From NCBI GenBank assembly GCA_049487715.1, contig CP150553.1:682001-746000 (forward strand): a stretch of DNA of 64,000 nucleotides. The letters run 5' to 3'. The translations under genes and the position numbers were made by a program. Below, in pieces: positions 50,360-60,202 of this stretch. Under the pieces are notes generated by a model. The model was not told the origin of the DNA, did not search any database, and worked only from the letters and a program-made list of their open reading frames with translations. The DNA comes from Pycnococcus provasolii (Eukaryota; Chlorophyta; Pseudoscourfieldiophyceae; Pseudoscourfieldiales). Positions within the stretch are counted from its first letter, which is position 1. Every line of letters begins with the position of its first letter.

Positions 50360-50388
50360 ACGTTGAAAAAAAGCACAAAAACAAAAGA

Positions 50389-50405
50389 TTACAAGGGCTA
50401 TGTAA
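50389..50405. terminator. TGTAA on both strands between convergent genes
   Basis: - strand TGTAA at 50389-50393 lies past the HhH gene. + strand TGTAA at 50401-50405 lies past the PAP gene. Confidence 0.45.
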
Positions 50406-50433
50406 AACAACAAAGATTTGACCAGTTGGACGC

Positions 50434-51096
50434 TCACGCCTTGCGCTGCTTCTTTGCAGCAGGCGCGTCTTCACTTTCACGCTCACCACCGCCATGGAAC
50501 ATGACGAAGAGCGCCTTCTCGACGTCAGCCACGCATGACTGGGTTCGCTTAGCGATGGCTTGGATTTCGTTCACGAGTGCCTTGAGTCGTTTCTCCGTGT
50601 ACTCTCTCGTTCCCGTCATTTCGAGCGCCTCGTCAGACATCACAGGCACAGACTCGTCGAGAATTGCGAGGACATATGCCGCCGTCGCCGGTCCTATTCC
50701 CTTAAGCTCGCAGAGCGGCTTGATCGCCTTTGCGACGTCTTTCGTTTCCCGAAGAACTTTCGCAGCTTCGGAGGATGCGTTTTTCACCGTAGCATCTTTA
50801 TGTTCTCCCGCCCACTTGAGTAAGTTCGGCCTGGTTTTACCGCGCGTGAGTTTCCACGCGACGACTTGAACGAGCTCCGCCGTGGTGTTAAGCGCGGGTG
50901 GCGTTCGCTGTCGAGCATTCTCCGCGAGCTCGTTGATTTGCGATTCCAGTTTGACGAGGTTGGCTTTGGACTTGGACGACGCCGCCACGGTTTTGAGCGT
51001 TTGCGCGTACGACGCAAGGAGGGGCGCGATTGATGAGTCAGAAAGAGAAGTAGGGAGGGAGGAGGAGGGTGCCGCTGCACCACGGCGAGAGGACAT
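50434..51096 (-). CDS. Helix-hairpin-helix protein (DNA-glycosylase-like fold)
   Basis: 220 aa from the ATG at 51096. A Ser/Ala-rich N-terminus leads to helices with VVAWKLTRGKTRPNLLKWA, then a helix-hairpin-helix (LCELKGIGPATAAYVLAI) followed by SVPVMSDEALEM. HhH motifs bind DNA backbone, as in base-excision glycosylases. The expected catalytic Asp/Lys positions are not evident, so activity is not claimed. The C-terminal KKQRKA is a possible nuclear signal. It is divergent from the SET gene. Confidence 0.6.
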   Translation of the reverse strand: MSSRRGAAAPSSSLPTSLSDSSIAPLLASYAQTLKTVAASSKSKANLVKLESQINELAENARQRTPPALNTTAELVQVVAWKLTRGKTRPNLLKWAGEHKDATVKNASSEAAKVLRETKDVAKAIKPLCELKGIGPATAAYVLAILDESVPVMSDEALEMTGTREYTEKRLKALVNEIQAIAKRTQSCVADVEKALFVMFHGGGERESEDAPAAKKQRKA

Positions 51097-51324
51097 GGCA
51101 GAGACGAGGCGAGGCGTGCGTGAAGTGGCAGGATGAGCCGACGCAAAGCAGGCCACGAAGCAGGCCACGAAGCAGGAGGGCGCGGAGAAAAACTCCTCCG
51201 CCAACCCCTAAATCCCCCTGGTTGTTTTTTCCCCCTTTTTTCTCTCTTTTTCTGTCAGTCAGACTGTTGTGGAGAACTAACTAAATCCAGCTTGTTTGGT
51301 AAGGTCACTTTGTTGGTTTTGCTC

Positions 51325-53553
51325 ATGCCCGGGCGGCTAATGGCGGCGGCGCACTGCCACCACTCCCACTCGCTCGTGGGTATGGTGGGTGTTCGTCCAT
51401 ATTGCTCTTTTAGGAGTTGGAGGAGGACACCTCTTCCTCTTACACGCCTCCTCCGTCACCGTCATTCTCGTTCTCACGCCTCGTCGTCGCCTTTGCCCTC
51501 ATCCGCTTCATCCGCGGAGAATAAGAAGGAGTCCGACTTCAAGTCATCACTCGTCACTTCGTCCCTTGCGAATGATTCCACGAAGCAGGGACAGGAGAGA
51601 ACGCCCACGGCATCCGCGGCGCGATGGCTCGATGACGTCGTCATCGGAATGCCACTCTGCCCGTTCGCGGCGGCGGCGCGGAACGGTACGCGCATCGTGC
51701 AAATTAACACCGACGCGTCACAGGAGGACATCATCAGGCAAATCTCCTCAGAAATGAGAGGGCTCGCGGCTGCCTCGCTCGACGACGCCGCGACGACGCT
51801 GTGCGTGCTCCCACCCAACACGCAGTACGATGACTTTGTGGAGTTCATGAATGAAGTCGTCGCGCCGTGCCAGGATGTCGCAGACGCACTGTGGGACGAA
51901 ATCAACGGAGGACTGCCGAAGGAAGAGGAGGATGCGCGCGCGGACGTACAGGTCGTTCCGTTCCACCCACGCGCTGAATTTGAAGACTCGCCCGATGCTT
52001 GTGTCGACTACAGCAGTCGCGCGCCCGTTCCGGTCGTGCACCTGCTTCGCCAGGCGGATGTCGACGCCGCGCGTGTCACCTGGCCACTCTTCGGCGGCGA
52101 CGATACAGATGGCCAGGAGTTCCTCGATCTGCCCGCAATCAACTCACGCAGGCTGCGTCGCGTCGGACGCGAGAAGCTCGAGGAAATGCTCGCGACATGC
52201 CAGCGAAGCGCGACGGTGAGCAGCGAAGATCGCATAGCGGCACACCCCGCGGACGTACGAACCGAGGCGGATGGGGAAGCACTGCTTGTATGGGCGGCAG
52301 AGCAAGGCGCGAACGTCGACGCGCTGCGCGTCGTGCGCACGTCGCCCACCGACATGGGCGCCGTGACGAGCCGACCGCTATCTCGTGGCGAGCCGCTCTT
52401 TGAGCTTCCCCGCTCGCTCGCGATGAGTGCGCGCCGACTTGCCGAGCAGAGTGACGTGCCTTATGCCGCGGCAGTGAGGAGCGCAATGGACGCGTGCAGT
52501 GAGGAGGATGCCGAGGTGCCTCTGGCTGTGGCATTGGCGGCAGAACTCGCACTGATGCGCTCCAAGACACCTGGCCCTCTTGCACCGTACGTGCGCATGC
52601 TCCCATCGCTTGCGTTGCTCGAGATGATGCATATTGACGTCGCCGATCGCAAAGTGCTAAAAACCGTGCTTGCGGACACGCTGCTGCTCACAGACCTCCA
52701 AGCACGATGGGCGTGGCTGGACCATGCTCGTGCCACCGCTGCGAATGCGCTGTCTGAGGGCAATCGCGATGCTACTGCCGATGAAATTGCACATGCCTTT
52801 GCGCTCGTGGCATCGCGAGCCTTTGCTCTCGACGGTGAGGGAGATGATCAGCGTGAGGTTCTCGCCATCTGTCCGGTGGCGGACATGCTAAACCACTCGC
52901 CTCTCGCGCACGATGCACTTTTAACCTGCTTAGACACGGACGAGGGATCGTACGGCGTTCGCGCGCATTGCGATTACGACGCTGGCGAGCAGGTGTACGA
53001 CTCATTCGCAGGTGCGAAGCTGCTTGCCAGCGACACTTTCGTGCGGTACGGGTTCGTGGATCTGCGCAACGGCGATCCTGAGGCGATTCGCGTGCCAACT
53101 TCGGCTTTGCGCTTGCCCGAATCGTCGGAGGCTGGGATTGCACTTTTGGATAACCTGCAGCTGTCGGACGTCACGGTAAGTGCGGACGCCACGAGCGGCA
53201 TCGGCGATGACGCGATTGGTGCCGCGGCGGCGCTCACGGCGACGGACGACGAGCTCGCGGAAGCAGGATGGTCGGGCGATGCTAAGCACGACAACGACGA
53301 TGCGTCGTCCGCAGCCCTAGCGGAGGATGTGCTCGCCTCGCTGCTGTCGCTCGCGCCGGTTCGTGCGCGCGCATCGTCTCACCTTCAAGCTACTCTGTCT
53401 TCCATGGCCGCGCCCGCTGACCTCGCCATCGAGCGCACGAAAGATGGATCGTCATTCGTCGTCGCAAGCGCGCACGCATCTGTGCGCAATGAGTCGTGTG
53501 CATTGCACGGCGCGGTGCGCGCGTTGGAGCTACGGCGGAAGCGTGACATCTAA
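51325..53553 (+). CDS. DUF1415 - SET-domain fusion protein (LSMT-like methyltransferase)
   Basis: 742 aa from the ATG at 51325; the earlier ATG at 51133 lies in the spacer after the HhH start. The basic/Ser-rich presequence (RLLRHRHSRSHASSS) is plastid-like. Residues about 100-290 match the DUF1415 pattern: RWLDDVVIGMPLCPFA, VVPFHPRAEFEDSPDACVDYSSRAPVPVVHLLR, and INSRRLRRVGREKL. Residues about 345-600 form a SET/RuBisCO LSMT-like region. It shows TSRPLSRGEPLFELP, ICPVADMLNHSP (the NHS motif of the SAM pocket), and VYDSFAGAKLLASDTFVRYGFVD. It is a probable plastid protein-lysine methyltransferase. The fusion with DUF1415 is unusual. Confidence 0.8.
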   Translation: MPGRLMAAAHCHHSHSLVGMVGVRPYCSFRSWRRTPLPLTRLLRHRHSRSHASSSPLPSSASSAENKKESDFKSSLVTSSLANDSTKQGQERTPTASAARWLDDVVIGMPLCPFAAAARNGTRIVQINTDASQEDIIRQISSEMRGLAAASLDDAATTLCVLPPNTQYDDFVEFMNEVVAPCQDVADALWDEINGGLPKEEEDARADVQVVPFHPRAEFEDSPDACVDYSSRAPVPVVHLLRQADVDAARVTWPLFGGDDTDGQEFLDLPAINSRRLRRVGREKLEEMLATCQRSATVSSEDRIAAHPADVRTEADGEALLVWAAEQGANVDALRVVRTSPTDMGAVTSRPLSRGEPLFELPRSLAMSARRLAEQSDVPYAAAVRSAMDACSEEDAEVPLAVALAAELALMRSKTPGPLAPYVRMLPSLALLEMMHIDVADRKVLKTVLADTLLLTDLQARWAWLDHARATAANALSEGNRDATADEIAHAFALVASRAFALDGEGDDQREVLAICPVADMLNHSPLAHDALLTCLDTDEGSYGVRAHCDYDAGEQVYDSFAGAKLLASDTFVRYGFVDLRNGDPEAIRVPTSALRLPESSEAGIALLDNLQLSDVTVSADATSGIGDDAIGAAAALTATDDELAEAGWSGDAKHDNDDASSAALAEDVLASLLSLAPVRARASSHLQATLSSMAAPADLAIERTKDGSSFVVASAHASVRNESCALHGAVRALELRRKRDI

Positions 53554-53583
53554 GTCAAAAAAAAGTGTATCAATTAAAGAATT

Positions 53584-53588
53584 TTACA
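53584..53588 (-). terminator. TGTAA motif overlapping the stop codon
   Basis: TTACA on the + strand; the coding-strand TGTAA contains the stop of the convergent gene. Confidence 0.5.
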
Positions 53589-54357
53589 GAATTTCCACTA
53601 TGCCGTCAAGTTTGCTCAGTACGTCTTTGAGCTCCTTACTTCGTTGTTCGTACTCGTCGTCTTCTACGACGTAACGTGCCGTTGCAAGTCGTTTGTCCAC
53701 GTCCACGTCCTCCTCCTCTGTTTGAATATTATCTAACCAAGAGAAGCATCCCCACGTTTCTCCGTCGGCTTTGAATGTAAGTGGTGAGGAAAGAATACTG
53801 CATCGCAGGAGGAGCAGCGTAGCGCTGTTGTCGCGTTTGAACCGACTCGCCGCGAATGCGTCGGGATCAAACGGGTGGAACTGCGCCGTCGCTGTCGCCG
53901 AGAGACACTCGCGTGCGTCCGGAACGTGCCAAGCTTGTGTGACCTCCGCCTTTACGTCGAGTTGTATATTCTGAAAGGGAAGGTGGTCTGCTTTGGCATA
54001 TCCATGAAACTTATTTGAATCGTGTGTTTGCATGTGTTCTTTTCTCAAGATAGCTGAGGATGCGTGAAACTGCGTGGGTAGGAGCAGGAAGGACCTGTGC
54101 TTGATATGAAAAGAACCACCAGACGAGTTGGAGTCGCCTCTGTCTTTGATGCCCCCTCGACGGAACAAAACACACCCACCCCCCTTATGACCCTTATGAC
54201 CCTCCTGTTGTTGTTGTCTTAAGAAGGAGACGGCAGGATAGATTTCTTTCAAGACGTGAACGGGAACACAGGGAGACTGACCGGAGGAGGAGGAGTGAGC
54301 AAGCACTGTAAAGGTACGAGCACGAACGCGAACGGGACGACTGCACTGGGACGGCAT
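53584..54357 (-). CDS. Unknown protein with organelle-type leader
   Basis: 257 aa, ATG at 54357. A basic N-terminus (RPVRVRARTFTVLAHSSSS) and a Gly/His-rich region are followed by a compact domain. That domain has YAKADHLPFQNIQLDVKAEVTQAWHVPDARECLSATATAQFHPFD and TWGCFSWLDNIQ, and an acidic tail. No family recognised; the Cys and Trp pattern (GETWGCFSW) is notable. It is convergent with the SET gene and divergent from the FAD-oxidase/SDR gene. Confidence 0.6.
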   Translation of the reverse strand: MPSQCSRPVRVRARTFTVLAHSSSSGQSPCVPVHVLKEIYPAVSFLRQQQQEGHKGHKGGGCVLFRRGGIKDRGDSNSSGGSFHIKHRSFLLLPTQFHASSAILRKEHMQTHDSNKFHGYAKADHLPFQNIQLDVKAEVTQAWHVPDARECLSATATAQFHPFDPDAFAASRFKRDNSATLLLLRCSILSSPLTFKADGETWGCFSWLDNIQTEEEDVDVDKRLATARYVVEDDEYEQRSKELKDVLSKLDGIVEIL

Positions 54358-54602
54358 GTATGTGACTTATCAATAATGAAAATTGCAAAAATATCTATGG
54401 CGGACTGATGACTGAGTTTTGGATTCCCTTGATTCCCGAGAGAGATTTCGATTCGGGTTCGGGTTAGGGTTAGGGGTTCGGGTTAGGGGTTCGGGTTAGT
54501 AAGTTAAAGTTAAGTTTAGGGTGACGTCGTTCCCCCCCCGGATTGTTTTAAAAATGGATCGCTTCCTCTTCTTCAAAGGTCCCTCTGTTCTTCTCGTCGT
54601 TG
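54358..54602. promoter_or_regulatory. Divergent promoter with TTAGGGTT / TTAGGGGTTCGGG units
   Basis: Telomere-type and GGGTTCGGGTTAGG units at 54454-54523 lie between two divergent genes. Confidence 0.5.
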
Positions 54603-57600
54603 ATGGCGTCACGCCCATTCAAGGCATTCTCGGGCCTCGCTGCTGCTGCTGCTGCTGCTGGTGGTGGTGGTGGTGGTGGTGGTGGCAGGTCTCTGCTGGG
54701 CATGATGATGAACCTCCATCAATCTCATAGTAGTCGTAGTCATGGTAATAATGGTGGTCTTATGCGTCCTTATAGGTTCTTCTCTGCTGGCTGGCGTCGC
54801 CCTTCTTCGCTTTATAGGTGTGTTCGCCTCCTGCTCCTATGCCTAACATGCACGTCCGCCTTCTTAGCATTCGCCATCTGGTTCCCCGCAATCGCCAACC
54901 AGCTAGGTGCACGATCGCGTCAGTCGTTTGGCGTGCTCGCAACGTCGCGACAGTTTATCGTCGACAAAATGAAGCGCAGCAAGCACGTCGACGTCTCTCA
55001 ATGGGAAAACAAGGCGGAAAGACTTATCAGGATCAAACAACGCCTGGAAGATGTCAAACATGTCGCGCAGCAGAACAACGTGCCGTCGCCGACGTCGGCG
55101 CCGTCGTGCGCGCACATGGCGGGCGAGCTTGACAACGCTCTGAAACGCGTCGGGGCACGTGCTGTCTGCCTCAACGCTCGCGAAAACGAAGTCGACGTAG
55201 ACTTTCACGTGCACCGCGCGAAGGGATTCAACCAACGGATTGACGAACTCATGCCCGACATGGTTGTCGCGGACCTCAAGGACGTGCATGCCGTCGCCGA
55301 CGTCGTCAAGGAGTGTGCGCGACTCGGCTTGCGCGTTGCCGTGAAGGGTGGAGGACACCACCCGTTGCGACCGGGAAGTCCCAGGCGGTCCGTCGTGCTC
55401 GACTTGTCCGAGATGCGAAGCGTCAACGTCGACGCCAACCGCATGACCGCGACCGTGGGCGGCGGAGCGCGCTGGCAGCACGTGAACGATGCGCTCATCG
55501 CGCACGGGTTGGTTGCAAATGGCGGGGCATGCCCTATGGTGGGCGTGGTGGGATTTCACCTCGGTGGCGGCATCGGCTTCAACTCGCGCCGCCGCGGACT
55601 CGGCGTCGATAGCTGGCTTGAAGCGACAGTGGTGCTCGCGAACGGACGCATCGTCACAGTGCGCGCGCCCAATGCGAATAGTCGAGCGATCGACGACGGC
55701 GCGTTCGCTGGAGCAAATAACACGTGGCGCATGTTTGCCGATGCTCTGAGGCGCCATGGGCGTGAAAATGCCATGCCTTCTGCAGATATAGTCGACCCAG
55801 ACGGTCAACTGCTCTTCTGGGCCCTCAAGGGGTCAGGACACTTCGCGCAGCTGGGTGTCGTCACGTCAATCACGGTTCGCGTCTACCCGCTTCCGGGGCA
55901 AGAGGCTGGTGATGATTGGCAAAAGAGACAATTGGCTTCCGAATCCGATGCGGGTGCATATTTGCCAGGGAAATTGACGCCAGAGGACGCAACGCCACAC
56001 CAAATTCGTATGCAAATCGCGGCGCGCGCTCAGTCTAGGTTTCGTCAGCGACAGCAGATGCAAAATAAACCTGGAAATACCGCAATGGTTGCTGGCGAAT
56101 TCTGCATGGAAACGCCGAACGCGAATGCGTTCGCAACCGTGACATCTCCCATCGAGCACGTAGAACCTCTCGGCGAGATGGACGAAAAGGCGTACGTGGG
56201 CATGATCTTCCGTATGTCGGTTGACGAATCTCCCGATCGCACCACAGTAAAACCAAGGGTACAAATTTGCTACATTGCGATGTACAGTGACACCTTGGTG
56301 GCTGGAGTGGAGAAGCTAGGGCCATTCTTTGATCGCCTTGCGGACGCCTATATAGCAGCGGATATTGGTCGGGAGCATCATCGCATTCGAACGGGCGAAG
56401 TGTTCTACAGTCCAATTGGAAACTTCAATGATTTCATCGGGCAGAACAATGTCAGCCGAGCGTACATGGTCTGGAAGAGTGCGTATACATACAAGAGTTT
56501 CTCCGAGACATTGCCACTGAACTCCCACTCCGTCGATGCGAAGAGCCGGCTACAGTCGATCAGCGACTACCTATTTTCGACGGATGGCGCACAGGAAGAC
56601 CTCAAGCTAGCCGCATACGCAATGCGCCAGCGTGACTCCCTGTCTAGTCTGGTTATGCAAAGCGTGTTCGAGCATGTTGGCGGCATCGATGTCACAGCCT
56701 ACCACGGACTCCGCAGGTCTGACGTCGTATTCAAATCGAAAGGCAAAGTACATGATATCGGTGAACTTATTCCTAACGCCGATGGGTTCGTGGTATGCGA
56801 GGGGGAAGGGAAAGTCAAATTCGGACGACAGGATTCTCGACAGCCTCATCGTAAAGCTCAGTCGCAGCTTACTCGCAGCTTCGCTTTACCCCGAGGGGAG
56901 ATTGCCGACAGGAGATGCAACCCCGTCGACGATGACGAAGATGACATGTCCCGCACGCTATTCAGGCTACAGCAACTACGGCGACTTTGATCTCGCAGCC
57001 GGTCGGCGATTCGAGAGCGCCTACTACATTTCGCCGTCACATCATCGTGACACGCCCGACGCCGATAGCCCTTCGTACCCAACATGGCTAGATCCAGCAA
57101 TACCCGCGCCGCTCGATCTGTCTGTGTCGGATGCCTGCATGGCACCTGCAGGCAACGAAAAGCTTGCCCTGCTGCGCCTGACGAAGCTGATGTATGACCC
57201 AGACGGAGTGTTCAGCGCTGATTCCGAGGCGCGCTTCGCGCCAACGAGCGTGGCATTTGATACTCCCACGGCAACACCCGATATCGCTGCACAGCGACGC
57301 CCATTTGCACGCGATCAGATGCCTACAGATTCGTCGTCAGCGAATCTGCCAAAGTGGCTCGACACAAGTCAGCAGTTTGGAACATCGAAATGCGATTTGC
57401 GTCTTGTGATTGACTCAGATGAAGTGACGAAGACTTCGCCAATGGCAGGACGATTTTGTGTGCTGGTTGGTGCGAGCGAAGGCAGCTTGGCACACCGCGC
57501 CGCGTTCGTGCTCGCCCGACTCGGATGCACGGTGTCAATCTCCACGCGATCGAGGCGCAGTTGCAATGCCGCCGTCGCAAGCCTACTGCGCAGCCAGCGC

Positions 57601-58632
57601 CTTAGTGGCACAAGATCGCCTGCTCCCACTTGCCTAGGTGGCTTCGACTTGCGTGATCCACGCGAAGTACGCGCCCTTGCTCGTGCTATGGGCGATAACA
57701 TCGACGTGCTTGTTTTTTCGGCGGCGATCGCTGAGCCGTTTCGTGCGCATAACGAGACGACAAGTCCCGGTGGCTGGGAGAATGCACACTTCCCGGATAA
57801 GCCCCAGGACACCATGGCAACGAACCACTACGCGCCATTCCTTCTCATACACGAACTGCTGCGCACGCGCTCCTTTGCACGGTCACGGCCATCAGGATTC
57901 CACGTCGCCGCGCCCGCGGTGCCCCCGCGCGTGGTGCTCGTAGGTTCGTTTGCTTCTGACATGGTACTTGCGGACGACGTGAAAGCATTGCATGATGCCG
58001 ATTTTAACTACGTAAAGGCGTGGGGTGAGCAACCCATTTTCCCTGGCGGAACCGCTACCATGGGCGAACTGCGTGCCTATGGTGTGACGAAGCTGCTGAA
58101 CGCGTGGCTCGCATATTTCCTGGACCAGTCCGCTCAGAGGTGCAGGACTGCCGAAATGTGCCCCTCAGCTCCCACCAAGGTAGATCCGTCAAGTCTTCCG
58201 ACATTCCACGTGGCTGTTCCAACCGTGACCACGCTGACGAGCATCACCAAGAAGATGGAATCGTCTCAACAGTTCATGTCAATGCCGAATGTGGGAGCAA
58301 GCCTTGCCGAGGGTGCAGCCAGCCTTCTTGCAGCGGCGACGGGTGCGCACGATGGCGCGAGGCGACATTCGGGTGGTGTACACGTGCAGTGCACCTTCGC
58401 TCCTTTCGATCGCGCCGAGCTGATACCCGCCCCAATGCGACGGGGCCGTGATGACGAGAAGGATATTACCTTCGCGGCGAAGAGCTCGCCCATAAAAACA
58501 ATTAATTCTGAGATGCTGAATGCACTCGCATGTGACGCGTATGTCAAAACTGCGTTGCACATTCAATCGCAGAGTGTTCACACGGAGGTATTCGGTGAAG
58601 GGGCACAACCTTGCGAGAAGGATGAGTTGTAA
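54603..58632 (+). CDS. FAD-linked oxidase (BBE-like) fused to a short-chain dehydrogenase; frame break near 56800
   Basis: ATG at 54603; poly-Ala/poly-Gly repeats, then a membrane anchor (LLLLCLTCTSAFLAFAIWF). Frame A (to 56990) holds an FAD-binding PCMH domain: VADLKDVHAVADVVKECARLGLRVAVKGGGHH, VNVDANRMTATVGGGARW, GVVGFHLGGGIGFNSRRRGLGVD. Frame B (to 58632) holds the BBE-type end (CPARYSGYSNYGDFD, KLMYDPDGVFS). It continues without a break into an SDR Rossmann domain: CVLVGASEGSLAHRAAF, DVLVFSAAI, ATNHYAPFLL, VLVGSFASD, and YGVTK (Tyr-x-x-x-Lys). The frames join around 56760-56880 through an indel or intron (GTATGCG lies at about 56791). Domain order oxidase-reductase in one chain suggests coupled redox of one metabolite, which is inference. 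Confidence 0.75.
54639..54689 (+). repeat. (GCT)n/(GGT)n codon repeat
   Basis: Encodes runs of Ala then Gly near the N-terminus of the oxidase gene. Confidence 0.9.
58628..58632 (+). terminator. TGTAA motif overlapping the stop codon
   Basis: The TAA stop is inside TGTAA; a second TGTAA follows near 58663. Confidence 0.5.
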
Positions 58633-58744
58633 GTTGTATAGGGTACTGTATCACTTCTAGTTGTAATTTGTTTACGTGTACTACAGTATGTTAGTCTATG
58701 GTATCGAAAAAAGAAGTTAGTTACGAGAATACACAACACAGCAC

Positions 58745-58770
58745 ACGCACGCACGCACGCACGCACGCAA
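58745..58770. repeat. (GCAC)n microsatellite
   Basis: Six consecutive CGCA/GCAC units in the spacer between the SDR fusion and AP-2 mu. Confidence 0.85.
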
Positions 58771-58801
58771 AACGACGTCACAGCCGGCGCACGTCAAAAG
58801 C

Positions 58802-60202
58802 TCACATTCCAGGAGCTCGCTCCGGCCCTTGTTCGTCGTAGCGACCACTGTCGCTTGCACTCCCGCTGTTGTCCCCTACTCGCACGTCATACGAACCAGA
58901 TTTGCACAAATAACGCACCCAACGGTGAACGTTGTACCCACTCTTTTCCAGAACTTTCAAGTACCTCACGCGCAGACCGCTCGCCGTGAACATGGGCACC
59001 TGAAAGTCGAGCGAGATGGGAGGCTTGGCCCATTTCTTCGAGTTCTCCTTCGTCGACGCCACCATCTCCACCTCCGCGTCCAGCGACACCTCCTGCTGCC
59101 CAGGATATCGCTTCACCTTCCAGATGAGCGCATTCTGTCCCGCGTCGTACTTTGCTTTTCCGCTCGTCACGTTGATCGTAGCGCGCGCCGTCGTCGGGGG
59201 CACGGGAATCTTCACCTTCAGCACGATTGCGAACAGCTTGTCCGAGTACACGGAGCGGATGCGCACGTTCGCCTCGAGCCGTGTTCGCCCGAGCTCGCGG
59301 ATGGACGGGAGCACCTTGAACGGCAGCTTAATACCGTCGCTGATGCGGTAGCGCATGAGCTCAAACTCGCCGTCGGGAGGAACGAGGCTGATAGCGCGCT
59401 CGCTGTCGAAGTTGGCAAGGTTCACGCACTGGTGGAACACGATGTCGTCGATGTCAACCTGCCGCGAGTTTCCGCCACCGCCGCCGCCGCCTGCGGCACC
59501 CTCCATCACCTTGACGTCGTTCAGGCCGAGACGGAGCTCTGGCATGCCGGAAAGAAAGCAGCGCATGATGAGCTTTCCGGTTACGTCCGTGCGCAGCACG
59601 GTTCCCTTTGCGGACATGAGCAGGTTCACCTCCTCCTTGATGTCCAAGAACACCTCGTTCTTCTTGTACACGAGACCCTCGTTGCGGTGCGGCACGGCGC
59701 CAGTCACCTGCAGCGTTGCGTTGCGCACCTCCTCCGCGCGCTGCCACGCCGTCTTTGCGTTCTCGCTCTTGTTTCCCTCCTGCGTGATGTACCGCTTAAG
59801 TGTCTCGGCGTCTAGCGTCTGCGGGTACCCGTAGTCCATCACTTCGTCGAGCAGTTCGTATATGATGACAAAGTTGTTTCGTATGGCGTTGTCGTTGCAC
59901 TCTCCTCCGAAGTACGAGCGGAATACACCTGCAAGGTCCGTCATGAACTTGAGCGCGAGTGTGGCGTTTGAGTTTCCCTGCGTGACGACGACGAGGTATA
60001 CGTTCTCGACTCTGACGTAGAGGAACGACGCGGATCCAAGCAGGCGCAGCGGTCCCGTTCCATCGGAACGTTCCGAGTCGGATAAAATCTCGTCTCGGAA
60101 CGACTCGATGACGTTTCGGTTGACGTCGTCTCGGTACGCGCGGTAAATCAGGACATCCCCGCGCAGGTTGAGGAGGTACACGGCTGAGCACGCGAACGCC
60201 AT
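58802..60202 (-). CDS. AP-2 complex subunit mu (medium chain)
   Basis: 466 aa, ATG at 60202. The N-terminal longin-like domain (VYLLNLRGDVLIYRAYRDDVNRN) includes the mu-type FVIIYELLDEVMDYGYPQT. The MHD domain begins at GLVYKKNEVFLDIKEEVNLLMS, then GKLIMRCFLSGMPELRLGLND and FQVPMFTASGLRVRYLKVLEKSGY. AP-2 mu binds YxxPhi cargo and PIP2 in clathrin endocytosis. ESF and GLVYKKNEVFLDI favour AP-2 over AP-1/3. An insert of Gly residues (GGGGGG) precedes the MHD. It is longer than the roughly 435 aa animal protein. Confidence 0.9.
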   Translation of the reverse strand: MAFACSAVYLLNLRGDVLIYRAYRDDVNRNVIESFRDEILSDSERSDGTGPLRLLGSASFLYVRVENVYLVVVTQGNSNATLALKFMTDLAGVFRSYFGGECNDNAIRNNFVIIYELLDEVMDYGYPQTLDAETLKRYITQEGNKSENAKTAWQRAEEVRNATLQVTGAVPHRNEGLVYKKNEVFLDIKEEVNLLMSAKGTVLRTDVTGKLIMRCFLSGMPELRLGLNDVKVMEGAAGGGGGGGNSRQVDIDDIVFHQCVNLANFDSERAISLVPPDGEFELMRYRISDGIKLPFKVLPSIRELGRTRLEANVRIRSVYSDKLFAIVLKVKIPVPPTTARATINVTSGKAKYDAGQNALIWKVKRYPGQQEVSLDAEVEMVASTKENSKKWAKPPISLDFQVPMFTASGLRVRYLKVLEKSGYNVHRWVRYLCKSGSYDVRVGDNSGSASDSGRYDEQGPERAPGM

